Positions 1 through 6,201 of a stretch of 14,016 bases of DNA are shown here, piece after piece (within the stretch, counting starts at the first letter, position 1; each line of letters starts with the position of its first letter). The stretch covers positions 1-14,016 of the forward strand of contig JUNU01000160.1 of assembly GCA_001067655.1 (NCBI GenBank), read 5' to 3'. The notes below the pieces were generated by a model. That model was given only the letters and a program-made list of their open reading frames with translations, was not told the DNA's origin and made no database searches. A program made the position numbers and the translations under genes. The stretch is from Neisseria lactamica (GTDB taxonomy: Bacteria; Pseudomonadota; Gammaproteobacteria; Burkholderiales; Neisseriaceae).

Positions 1-54
1 GATAGTACGGCAAGGCGAGGCAACGCCGTACTGATTTAAAGTTAATCCACTATA
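1..54. repeat. Partial Correia-type repeat end
   Basis: The block combines GTACGGC, CAAGGCGAGGCAACGCC and GTACTGATTT and ends in TTAATCCACTATA. This is the layout I recall for one end of Neisseria Correia repeat-enclosed elements, whose terminal repeat reads TATAGTGGATTAA from outside. The other half lies left of the window. Such ends can supply a promoter to the adjacent gene. Here TATAAC at 53-58 could be a -10 box with CTGATT at 31-36 as a poor -35, reading into the gene at 76. The family assignment is from memory. Confidence 0.6.
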
Positions 55-75
55 TAACCTTGCTCAAAACGCATC

Positions 76-987
76 ATGAATCCCATTGAACTCTACGCCC
101 TTCAGTATCCCGACCTTTCCGAAACCCGGCTGCTGGAGCTTATCGCCCAAGAAGCATTTATCCGCCGCGCCGCCAGCTTGGATTTTCCCTTCATGCTTAA
201 AGGCAGCCACATCACGCGCCAATATTTTCCCAATCTGCAAATGCGCCTGCCTGCCGATTTGGATTATGTGATGTTGCCGTATAAAGAAGACTACCGTTCT
301 GCCGAAAACAGTCTGAACAAATGGGCGCAGGCCGTAACCACCGCTTATGCCTATGATGGCGTGACGTTCACACCATTCTCCCAAAATCCCTTTTGGCGTA
401 ACGTGGATTACGCCATGTCGGACGATTTTCCCACCACCAATACCGATTTGACCTGCACCATCAACGGTCAGCTTGTAGAATTAAGCGTTGATGTATCGTT
501 CAATCTGGATTTGCCTATCGAACCCGATTACTACACCGTATTCAATACGGCGATGGACCAATTTACGCTGCCCTATTCCGTACCGCTCGCCCCTCAAATC
601 GCATGGAAGCTGCATCAAACCCTTGTCCGTCCACGCTTTAAGGATTTGTATGACTTGAGTTATCTCGTTCGACACATTCAAGGCGACACCAATCTGATTG
701 CCCAAATATTAGACATACTTACCGCCGAATGCCGTCGCGACCGCATCCCACAGGGAAACATACGCCGCCTGTTTTCGAGCAATCTGCGTGATATTTTCTG
801 CCATTACGATACACGCCACCCTTATATCAAAAACCTCCGCCAAGACTGGGACTGCCAACGTAAAACAGATGAATTTTCCTATACCTGTCCGCAAATACCA
901 GACGATTATCAAACCGTGTTTGAGCAATACGTACAAAGCTTGCGCGATGCGGGTCTGACGTTAGACAATCTTGTCTTGCTGCAATAA
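76..987 (+). CDS. AbiEii/AbiGii-type nucleotidyltransferase (possible toxin)
   Basis: This 303-residue protein has the layout of the AbiEii/AbiGii (DUF1814) nucleotidyltransferases. The GS motif is in LKGSHITRQYF (residues 41-51). The acidic pair follows in ADLDY (D61, D63), and a third acid is probably D139 in VELSVDV. The second conserved block is at residues 172-194 (APQIAWKLH...RFKDLYDL), with K178 and the KD-x-x-D pattern. All expected active-site residues are present, so it looks functional. Known family members are toxins of phage-defence or toxin-antitoxin pairs; AbiEii/MenT-type enzymes transfer nucleotides to targets such as tRNA. No AbiEi-like antitoxin is seen downstream, and only 75 bases are visible upstream, so it may be solitary or its partner may lie outside. 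There is no clear Shine-Dalgarno sequence before the ATG; the Correia repeat end may provide its promoter. Confidence 0.75.
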   Translation: MNPIELYALQYPDLSETRLLELIAQEAFIRRAASLDFPFMLKGSHITRQYFPNLQMRLPADLDYVMLPYKEDYRSAENSLNKWAQAVTTAYAYDGVTFTPFSQNPFWRNVDYAMSDDFPTTNTDLTCTINGQLVELSVDVSFNLDLPIEPDYYTVFNTAMDQFTLPYSVPLAPQIAWKLHQTLVRPRFKDLYDLSYLVRHIQGDTNLIAQILDILTAECRRDRIPQGNIRRLFSSNLRDIFCHYDTRHPYIKNLRQDWDCQRKTDEFSYTCPQIPDDYQTVFEQYVQSLRDAGLTLDNLVLLQ

Positions 988-992
988 GGTTC

Positions 993-1024
993 AGGTCGTC
1001 TGAAAATGATTTTTCAGACGACCT
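993..1024. terminator. Inverted DUS pair, hairpin terminator
   Basis: AGGTCGTCTGAA at 993-1004 and its reverse complement at 1013-1024 form a perfect 14-bp stem with the 4-base loop TGAT, six bases after the stop codon of the nucleotidyltransferase gene. Both copies are exact AG-mucDUS. There is no strong T-run after it, so termination on the plus strand may be partial. Confidence 0.75.
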
Positions 1025-1043
1025 CTCAGAAAGGAGCATTATT

Positions 1044-1517
1044 ATGGGAATCCTCATTTTTAAAACCGACAAAACGAAATGGCAGAAAATGCTCATAGCT
1101 CTGTTAGGTTTATTTTTCTTAACTACGGCAATAGCCGGAGGAAATATGAATTTTCGTTCAAGTAAAAATGATAGTGATGTTTCAAGATTGGTCCATGCCA
1201 AAGCATTGGAAAGTAAATTAATTGGAGAGGAAGGGTCGAAATCCAAGCAAAGCAATAGCTTTGAAAGATTGAATAAAGAAGGAAATAGGGATAAATTTAA
1301 AAAGTTATATCATGAATCAGAAAATATTCATGGGAAGATATATGCTTTAATTTGGTTTTTCGATAATGATAAAAATCTGTACAGAAGATATAAGAATGAA
1401 TTAAACAAAAATGAAGAAGTAATAATTTATCACGCAGATATTATAGTACCTTCCCCTCTGATTGATGTTTTCCCAATGATTGAATCAGGCTATTTAAAGA
1501 AACATATTCTGTATTGA
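1044..1517 (+). CDS. Small membrane-anchored protein of unknown function
   Basis: I do not recognise this 157-residue protein. AAGGAG at 1031-1036, seven bases before the ATG, is a good ribosome binding site and supports the start. A hydrophobic stretch at about residues 16-33 (MLIALLGLFFLTTAIAGG) is preceded by lysines, so it is either an uncleaved anchor or a signal peptide ending at AIAGG. The rest is hydrophilic and lysine/asparagine/glutamate-rich, probably periplasmic. It ends in a more ordered stretch with YALIWFFDND and EVIIYHADIIVPSPLID. The gene is visibly AT-rich compared with both neighbours and is bracketed by two DUS hairpins, which suggests a horizontally acquired cassette exchanged by transformation. 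Its position next to an AbiEii-like gene does not by itself indicate a shared function. Confidence 0.6.
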   Translation: MGILIFKTDKTKWQKMLIALLGLFFLTTAIAGGNMNFRSSKNDSDVSRLVHAKALESKLIGEEGSKSKQSNSFERLNKEGNRDKFKKLYHESENIHGKIYALIWFFDNDKNLYRRYKNELNKNEEVIIYHADIIVPSPLIDVFPMIESGYLKKHILY

Positions 1518-1579
1518 ATGATCGGCGAATCATATTTGGGGTAAAACATCTATTCTTCGGGCAAAAAACGGTTATATGC

Positions 1580-1616
1580 AAAAGGTCGTCTGAATCTAAT
1601 TTTCAGACGACCTTTT
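1580..1616. terminator. Bidirectional DUS terminator between convergent genes
   Basis: AGGTCGTCTGAA at 1583-1594 and its reverse complement at 1602-1613 are extended by A/T pairs into a 15-bp stem, with AAAA on the left and TTTTT on the right. The A-run and T-run let it work for both the plus-strand gene ending at 1517 and ppx ending at 1631 on the minus strand. Confidence 0.85.
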
Positions 1617-1630
1617 TGCCATTTTCAACC

Positions 1631-3139
1631 CTATTGAGGCTGCACGTTGAAAGGCATGTCGATTTTTTGCCATTGCGCGCTTTCGTAGTCGAGCGCGGCA
1701 GCGATTAGGGGGTGTTGTTCGAGCCAGTTTTGGCTGATGCGCAGGATGAAGCCTTTTCCGGTTTCGTCGGCGCGCAGTTGGGTTTGCGGCGGCAGATCCA
1801 AAGGCAGGCGGGCGCGGCAGAAAAGTGCGGCGAGGCGCAGGGAAAGGACGGCGTACCAAAGCATTTCGCTACTGCCGACAATATCCGCCATTTTTTTCAT
1901 GTCGCCTCGATGTCCGATAACCAGTTGCGCGAGTATGGTTTGCTCTTTACGGGAGAAGCCGGGCATATCGGCGTTTTCGAGGATATAGGCGGAGTGTTTG
2001 TGGTAGCCGGTATGGGCGATGTCGAGTCCGATTTCGTGCAGCCTGCCTGCCCAGCCGAGGTATTGTTGCCATTGGGCAAGGTCTTGGACGGTTACGTTTT
2101 TGGCGTGGCACAGGCTGTCCATAAAGGCTTGCGCGGTTTCGGCGACGCGTTTGGCTTGGTTGAGGCTGACGTGGTAGCGGTTTTGGAACTCGGCGGTCGT
2201 CTGATCGCGCATGTCTTCGTTCAAACCGCGTCCGATCAGGTCGTAGAACACACCGTCGCGCAAGGCGGCTTCGGTAACGGTCATTTTAGTGAGTTCGAGT
2301 TCTTCAAACGCTGCCATCATGACGGCCAGTCCGCCGGCGAACACTTCCACGCGTTCCGGCTTGAGACTTTCGAATTTGGCTTTTTTGACGGAACCGGCTT
2401 CAATGATGCGGTCGGCGAGGTAGCGCATGCCTTTGTAAGTAATGTCGGCTTCTTGGGGTAGCTCGGCGGCGATGAGGTCGCGTATGGATTTGGCGGAGCC
2501 GGATGTGCCGATGGCAAAATCCCAGCCTGTGCGCTTCATCATTTTGCTGATGCGCTGGATTTCGTTACGTGCGGCGGAGATGGCAGCTTGGAAATCTTTG
2601 GCGGTGATTTTGTTTTGGAAGAAACGCAGGCTGTACGTGACGCAGCCTAAGGGCAGACTCTCGGTTGCGAGCGGGTGCAGGTCGGAACCGATAACAAATT
2701 CGGTTGAGCCGCCGCCGATGTCGATGACGAGCATTTTGTCGCCGTTGGGCGGCAGGGTGTGAACGACGCCGGTGTAAATAAGACGGGCTTCTTCGCGGCC
2801 GGCGATGATTTCGATGGGAAAGCCCAGTGCGGCTTCGGCTTTGGGCAGGAATTGGGCGATATTTTTTGCTACGCGGAAGGTGTTGGTCGCCACGACGCGC
2901 ACTTGTTCGGGTTTGAACCCGCGCAGCCGTTCGCCGAATTTTGCCAAACAGTCCAAGGCGCGTTCTTGGGATTCTTCGCTGAGGTTTTTATGTTCGTCCA
3001 AACCGGCGGCAAAGCGCACCATTTGTTTGAAGGAATCAATGACTTTTAGTTGTCCGTTGTTGTTTTCGCAAACTTGAAGACGGAAGCTGTTGGAACCTAA
3101 ATCGACGGATGCCAGGACGTTGGTGGGCGTAGTGGTCAT
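1631..3139 (-). CDS. ppx: Exopolyphosphatase (Ppx/GppA family)
   Basis: This 502-residue cytoplasmic enzyme would release phosphate from the ends of inorganic polyphosphate chains; some relatives hydrolyse pppGpp. The N-terminal actin-like fold shows the phosphate-1 motif ASVDLGSNSFRLQV (residues 10-23), the acidic site GREEARLIY (114-122, catalytic Glu116 or 117) and the phosphate-2 motif VIDIGGGSTEFVIG (138-151). The C-terminal half carries the HD-like region with GRLHEIGLDIAHTGYHKH. Length fits Ppx of beta-proteobacteria. The frame is open for 30 more codons upstream, but family alignment supports the ATG at 3137-3139, immediately before TTTPTNVLASVDLGSN. The ribosome binding site is weak. 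It is transcribed alone, convergent with the genes at 76-1517 and divergent from the transglycosylase. GppA activity cannot be excluded from sequence alone. Confidence 0.93.
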   Translation of the reverse strand: MTTTPTNVLASVDLGSNSFRLQVCENNNGQLKVIDSFKQMVRFAAGLDEHKNLSEESQERALDCLAKFGERLRGFKPEQVRVVATNTFRVAKNIAQFLPKAEAALGFPIEIIAGREEARLIYTGVVHTLPPNGDKMLVIDIGGGSTEFVIGSDLHPLATESLPLGCVTYSLRFFQNKITAKDFQAAISAARNEIQRISKMMKRTGWDFAIGTSGSAKSIRDLIAAELPQEADITYKGMRYLADRIIEAGSVKKAKFESLKPERVEVFAGGLAVMMAAFEELELTKMTVTEAALRDGVFYDLIGRGLNEDMRDQTTAEFQNRYHVSLNQAKRVAETAQAFMDSLCHAKNVTVQDLAQWQQYLGWAGRLHEIGLDIAHTGYHKHSAYILENADMPGFSRKEQTILAQLVIGHRGDMKKMADIVGSSEMLWYAVLSLRLAALFCRARLPLDLPPQTQLRADETGKGFILRISQNWLEQHPLIAAALDYESAQWQKIDMPFNVQPQ

Positions 3140-3170
3140 GAAAAAATACCGATGGATAAACGAAGGTCTA

Positions 3171-3200
3171 ATGTTACTCTGTCCCGCCGTTGATTGACAA
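3171..3200 (-). promoter_or_regulatory. Possible ppx promoter
   Basis: On the minus strand TTGTCA (3195-3200) and TAACAT (3171-3176) are separated by 18 bases, about 30 bases before the ppx ATG. Each box matches the sigma-70 consensus only partly, so this is tentative. Confidence 0.3.
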
Positions 3201-3243
3201 TATCGCAAATCAACTTTAAACCGCCGCAATTCTGCTTCAAGTC

Positions 3244-3254
3244 AATCCACTATA
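3244..3254. repeat. Isolated Correia-like terminal sequence
   Basis: AATCCACTATA is identical to 44-54, the end of the Correia-like element at the left of the window. No GTACGGC core or second end is visible next to it, so it is either a worn remnant or chance similarity. It lies between the divergent ppx and transglycosylase promoters. Confidence 0.25.
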
Positions 3255-3271
3255 AATGATGCACGCTGCCT

Positions 3272-3300
3272 TTGATTCTGCACGGAGATATTCTTATAAT
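3272..3300 (+). promoter_or_regulatory. Probable sigma-70 promoter of the transglycosylase gene
   Basis: TTGATT at 3272-3277 and a perfect TATAAT at 3295-3300 are separated by 17 bases. Transcription would begin near 3307, upstream of the DUS hairpin at 3322-3360 and about 70 bases before the ATG, so the hairpin would lie in the 5' untranslated leader. Confidence 0.65.
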
Positions 3301-3321
3301 ATCCGTTTTGCAAACGTCAAA

Positions 3322-3360
3322 AGGTCGTCTGAAAACGAAAATAGGTTTTTCAGACGACCT
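3322..3360. repeat. Inverted DUS pair in the 5' leader of the transglycosylase gene
   Basis: An exact AGGTCGTCTGAA at 3322-3333 pairs with its reverse complement at 3349-3360, with extra A/T pairs at the stem ends. Only TTT follows, so it is a weak terminator at best. Between the promoter and the gene it may act as an attenuator, or simply as an uptake signal. Confidence 0.75.
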
Positions 3361-3377
3361 TTAAACCGACTAAACGA

Positions 3378-4019
3378 ATGATACTACACATGAAAACGGA
3401 AAACCTGATCCTCACACCCGAATCCCCGTCCCGCCGCCGCTTTTTACTGGCAGGCGGCGCATTGCTGCTCAGCCCTGCCGCCGCACTCGCCGGCGCGCAA
3501 CGTGAAGAAACGCTTGCCGACGACGTCGCTTCGGTCATGCGCAGCTCTATCAACAATGTCAATCCGCCGCGCCTCGTGTTCGCCGATCCAAACGAAGGCG
3601 AACGCTGGCTGGCGGCGATGTCTTCCCGCCTTGCCCGCTACGTTCCCGATGCCGCCGAACGCCGCCGTCTGCTGGTCAACATCCAATACGAAAGCAGCCG
3701 CGCGGGGTTGAATACCCAAGTGATTTTGGGTTTGATCGAAGTCGAGAGCGCGTTTCGCCAATACGCCATCAGCGGCGTCGGCGCGCGCGGGCTGATGCAG
3801 GTCATGCCGTTTTGGAAAAACTATATCGGCAAATCTTCGCACAACCTGTTCGACATCCGCACCAACCTGCGCTACGGCTGCACCATCCTGCGCCACTACA
3901 ACAATATCGAAAAAGGCAACATCGTCCGCGCTTTGGCGCGCTTCAACGGCAGCTTGGGCAGCAACAAATATCCCAACGCCGTCTTAGGCGCGTGGCGCAA
4001 CCGTTGGCAGTGGGGTTGA
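3378..4019 (+). CDS. Tat-signal lytic transglycosylase (SLT domain)
   Basis: This 213-residue periplasmic enzyme would cleave the MurNAc-GlcNAc bond of peptidoglycan, leaving 1,6-anhydroMurNAc ends. The N-terminus has a twin-arginine-like signal: SRRRFLL (residues 18-24), a hydrophobic run, and AALA as a likely cleavage site near 38-39. The SLT fold spans about 95-213. The catalytic Glu is E123 in VESAF, followed by the hallmark GARGLMQVMP (135-144) and later ARFNGS. The protein is short, with no peptidoglycan-binding or LysM module, unlike the larger Slt70/LtgA type. A second ATG at 3390 (MKTENL) would remove four residues, and neither start has a strong Shine-Dalgarno sequence. Neisseria has several ltg genes; I am not sure which one this is, so no symbol is given. 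Confidence 0.88.
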   Translation: MILHMKTENLILTPESPSRRRFLLAGGALLLSPAAALAGAQREETLADDVASVMRSSINNVNPPRLVFADPNEGERWLAAMSSRLARYVPDAAERRRLLVNIQYESSRAGLNTQVILGLIEVESAFRQYAISGVGARGLMQVMPFWKNYIGKSSHNLFDIRTNLRYGCTILRHYNNIEKGNIVRALARFNGSLGSNKYPNAVLGAWRNRWQWG

Positions 4020-4074
4020 ACCGCGGTTTATAGACGGCTGCGGTCTGTGCAAATGCAAACCCTTTTGAATCCTG

Positions 4075-4080
4075 TATAAT
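4075..4080 (+). promoter_or_regulatory. Likely -10 box for the MFS-ssb operon
   Basis: A perfect TATAAT lies 69 bases before the MFS start codon. No good -35 box stands at the usual distance, so another factor may help or the promoter may be weak. It would drive the transporter and ssb together. Confidence 0.4.
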
Positions 4081-4103
4081 CCGCACATCTATCAATTTCA
4101 AAA

Positions 4104-4141
4104 TTTCAGACGACCTCTGAATCCTACGGGGTCGTCTGAAA
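4104..4141. repeat. Tail-to-tail DUS pair in the MFS leader
   Basis: The reverse-oriented copy TTCAGACGACCT at 4105-4116 is exact. The forward copy GGGTCGTCTGAA at 4129-4140 differs at the first base. They form a 12-bp stem with a 14-base loop whose 3' arm ends nine bases before the start codon. No T-run follows in the plus direction, so it is a poor terminator for the transglycosylase gene. Confidence 0.7.
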
Positions 4142-4149
4142 AACCGTTT

Positions 4150-5532
4150 ATGGCAAAAGACAACCGCATCCAAATGTTCCCGCACGAATGGCGTGCCAGC
4201 ACCACCCTCTCCGGCGTTTACGCACTGCGTATGCTGGGGATGTTCTTGGTTCTCCCCGTTTTGTCCTTATATGCCGCCTCATTGCCCGGCGCGGAAAACA
4301 ACAAAACTTTGGTCGGTCTGGCAATGGGTATCTACGGACTTACGCAGGCCTTGCTGCAACTGCCTTTGGGCATCGCTTCCGATAAGTTCGGACGCAAAAA
4401 AACCATTTATGTCGGACTGATTGTCTTTGCCGCAGGTAGTTTTCTTGCCGCTGCCGCGAACTCATTGCCCATGCTGGTTGCCGCGCGCGCCATTCAAGGG
4501 GCAGGCGCAGTCAGCGCCGCAGTTACCGCGCTGCTTGCCGACTTGACCCGAGACGGCGTGCGTACCCGCGCAATGGCGATGATAGGTTTGAGCATAGGCT
4601 TGACCTTTTCCGTCAGCCTGGTGGTCGCCCCGATGATTGCCGACATTATCGGCGTTCCCGGATTGTTTATGCTGACCGGTATCCTGACCGTCATCAGCAT
4701 AGGCGTTGTCGCTTGGATGACCCCCGATCCCGAAGTATCCAAGCTGCACGAAGACACACAGGCGCAGCCCTCGCGCATGGGCGAAGTCCTCCGCGACCGC
4801 CAGCTTCTCAACCTGGATTTCGGCATTTTCGCGCTGCACGCCGCACAAATGGCGTTGTTCACCGCCCTGCCTTTTGCCATGACGCAGCTCGGTTTGGAAA
4901 AAATCCAGCATTGGAAAGTCTATCTGCCCTCGACCATCGCAGGGCTGGTAATTATGATTCCCCTCATCATCATCGGCGAAACCCGCAACAAGCTCAAACA
5001 AGTCTTCATCCTCGGCATCGCCTGCATTGCAGCGGCGCAAATCGGCTTATTGTTCGGCATGCACTCGATTTGGCTGATTACCGCCTATCTGATTGTTTAC
5101 TTTATCGGCTTCAACGTATTGGAAGCCAGCCTGCCGTCCATGGTGTCTAAGATTGCGCCATCCGATTTGAAAGGCACGGCGATGGGCGTTTACAATACCA
5201 TGCAGTCTGTCGGGTTGTTTGTGGGCGGCGCAAGTGGCGGATGGCTGTTTCAACAATACGGCTTTGCAGGTGTTTTCACCTTTTGCAGCGCATTGATGCT
5301 GCTATGGCTGGTCATCGCCGTACTCGCCCCCGCGCCCAAACCCGTCAAAAACCTCAGCTATCCGGTCAGCCCCGCATGGCAGGAAAAATACGATTCGCTC
5401 TACCAAGCATTGTCCCAAGTCGAAGGTGTCGAGAGCATCGCCTTCAGCGCAGACAAACAAACCATTTACATCAAGGCGTTGCAAAAAGGATTTGACCAAG
5501 AGGCCGCCGAAAACATCATCACAGGAGTTTAA
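4150..5532 (+). CDS. MFS transporter with C-terminal YAM-like domain (YajR type)
   Basis: This 460-residue inner-membrane protein has twelve predicted helices. The major facilitator motif A between helices 2 and 3 is seen as GIASDKFGRKKTIYVG (residues 74-89), followed by ARAIQGAGA in helix 4. After the last helix a soluble tail (about 395-460) has a beta-alpha-beta pattern with VEGVESIAFSADKQTIYIK. This resembles the ferredoxin-like YAM domain of Escherichia coli YajR, and total length also fits (YajR is about 454). The substrate is unknown. No Shine-Dalgarno sequence is visible before the ATG at 4150, which sits just after a DUS hairpin; homology-like content starts at once, so the start is credible. 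ssb begins three bases after its stop, so the two are cotranscribed. Confidence 0.88.
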   Translation: MAKDNRIQMFPHEWRASTTLSGVYALRMLGMFLVLPVLSLYAASLPGAENNKTLVGLAMGIYGLTQALLQLPLGIASDKFGRKKTIYVGLIVFAAGSFLAAAANSLPMLVAARAIQGAGAVSAAVTALLADLTRDGVRTRAMAMIGLSIGLTFSVSLVVAPMIADIIGVPGLFMLTGILTVISIGVVAWMTPDPEVSKLHEDTQAQPSRMGEVLRDRQLLNLDFGIFALHAAQMALFTALPFAMTQLGLEKIQHWKVYLPSTIAGLVIMIPLIIIGETRNKLKQVFILGIACIAAAQIGLLFGMHSIWLITAYLIVYFIGFNVLEASLPSMVSKIAPSDLKGTAMGVYNTMQSVGLFVGGASGGWLFQQYGFAGVFTFCSALMLLWLVIAVLAPAPKPVKNLSYPVSPAWQEKYDSLYQALSQVEGVESIAFSADKQTIYIKALQKGFDQEAAENIITGV

Positions 5533-5535
5533 AAA

Positions 5536-6051
5536 ATGTCATTGAACAAAGTCATCCTTATCGGCCGTCTCGGTCGCGACCCCGAAGTCCGCTATATGCC
5601 TAACGGCGAAGCCGTCTGCAATTTCAGCGTCGCCACCAGCGAAACTTGGAACGACCGCAACGGCCAGCGCGTAGAACGCACCGAGTGGCACAACATTACC
5701 ATGTACCGCCGCCTCGCCGAAATCGCCGGACAATACCTGAAAAAAGGCAGCCAAGTGTATTTGGAAGGCCGCATCCAAAGCCGTAAATACCAAGGCAAAG
5801 ACGGCATCGAACGCACCGCATACGACATCATCGCCAACGAAATGAAAATGCTCGGCGGCCGCAACGACAACAGTGGCGGCGCACCTTACGACGACGGCGG
5901 TTACAGCCAAGGCGGCTACCAACAACAAGCGCCGCAGCAGCAATACCAAGCCGCCCCGCAAAACCAAGAGCCTCCCGCAGCCCCCCGCCGCCAAGCTCCC
6001 GCCGCACCGGCAGCCCCTGTCGAAGACATTGACGACGATATTCCGTTCTGA
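5536..6051 (+). CDS. ssb: Single-stranded DNA-binding protein
   Basis: This 171-residue SSB coats single-stranded DNA as a tetramer in replication, recombination and repair, and in Neisseria probably also DNA taken up by transformation. The OB fold covers residues 1 to about 110, beginning MSLNKVILIGRLGRDPEVRY with the aromatic WHNITMYRRLAEIAGQYLKKG. A glycine/glutamine/proline-rich flexible linker follows (about 113-160). The acidic tip ends DIDDDIPF, the docking peptide for partner proteins. AGGAG at 5523-5527 is a good ribosome binding site inside the end of the transporter gene. All features are those of a complete, functional protein. It is the last native gene before the AT-rich recombinase block. 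Confidence 0.97.
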   Translation: MSLNKVILIGRLGRDPEVRYMPNGEAVCNFSVATSETWNDRNGQRVERTEWHNITMYRRLAEIAGQYLKKGSQVYLEGRIQSRKYQGKDGIERTAYDIIANEMKMLGGRNDNSGGAPYDDGGYSQGGYQQQAPQQQYQAAPQNQEPPAAPRRQAPAAPAAPVEDIDDDIPF

Positions 6052-6053
6052 GT

Positions 6054-6075
6054 TACATATAAGAAAAATATGTAA
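6054..6075. repeat. Short AT-rich inverted repeat after ssb
   Basis: TTACATAT (6054-6061) and ATATGTAA (6068-6075) are perfect inverted repeats around a 6-base loop, starting two bases after the ssb stop codon. It may be a weak mRNA hairpin or lie near the left limit of the inserted element. Confidence 0.3.
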
Positions 6076-6094
6076 AATATAATTCAAAAGCACC

Positions 6095-6130
6095 AATAGA
6101 AGCCCTTTAAAACAGGGCTTCTATTTTTTT
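6095..6130 (+). terminator. Rho-independent terminator of ssb
   Basis: AATAGAAGCCCT (6095-6106) and AGGGCTTCTATT (6114-6125) form a perfect 12-bp stem with a 7-base loop, followed by a run of seven T (6124-6130). It is not built from uptake sequences, unlike most terminators on the left side. It insulates ssb from the recombinase genes. Confidence 0.92.
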
Positions 6131-6140
6131 TACATTAATC

Positions 6141-6169
6141 TTTACAGATTGCATTGAATTCGTTAGTAT
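6141..6169 (+). promoter_or_regulatory. Possible promoter of the recombinase operon
   Basis: TTTACA (6141-6146) and TAGTAT (6164-6169) are separated by 17 bases, placing the transcript start near 6176. That is after the TTG at 6154 and before the ATG at 6202, which supports the ATG as the true start of the first recombinase. In such AT-rich DNA this could also be chance. Confidence 0.35.
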
Positions 6170-6201
6170 TTATATATATTAATTTTGCAAATTTAAGCAT
6201 C

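Noticed and set aside
2194..2205. DUS-like CGGTCGTCTGAT inside ppx
   Set aside because: It differs from the uptake sequence at both ends (10 of 12 match) and lies in coding sequence with no paired arm.
1712..2461. 249-codon plus-strand open frame
   Set aside because: It lies entirely opposite ppx, whose conserved motifs are unambiguous; the antisense frame is a by-product of GC-rich codon use.
5539..6096. 185-codon minus-strand open frame
   Set aside because: It is the complement of ssb, rich in low-complexity valine and alanine stretches produced by the SSB linker, with no recognisable domain.
6095..6125. The ssb terminator as an attachment site duplicated at the right end
   Set aside because: No second copy of GAAGCCCT or AGGGCTTC is visible near 11440-11950.
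6154..6201. Extended start (TTG at 6154) for recombinase 1
   Set aside because: The extra 16 residues are unlike the family beginning, start with TTG, and would begin upstream of the transcript start of the best promoter candidate.
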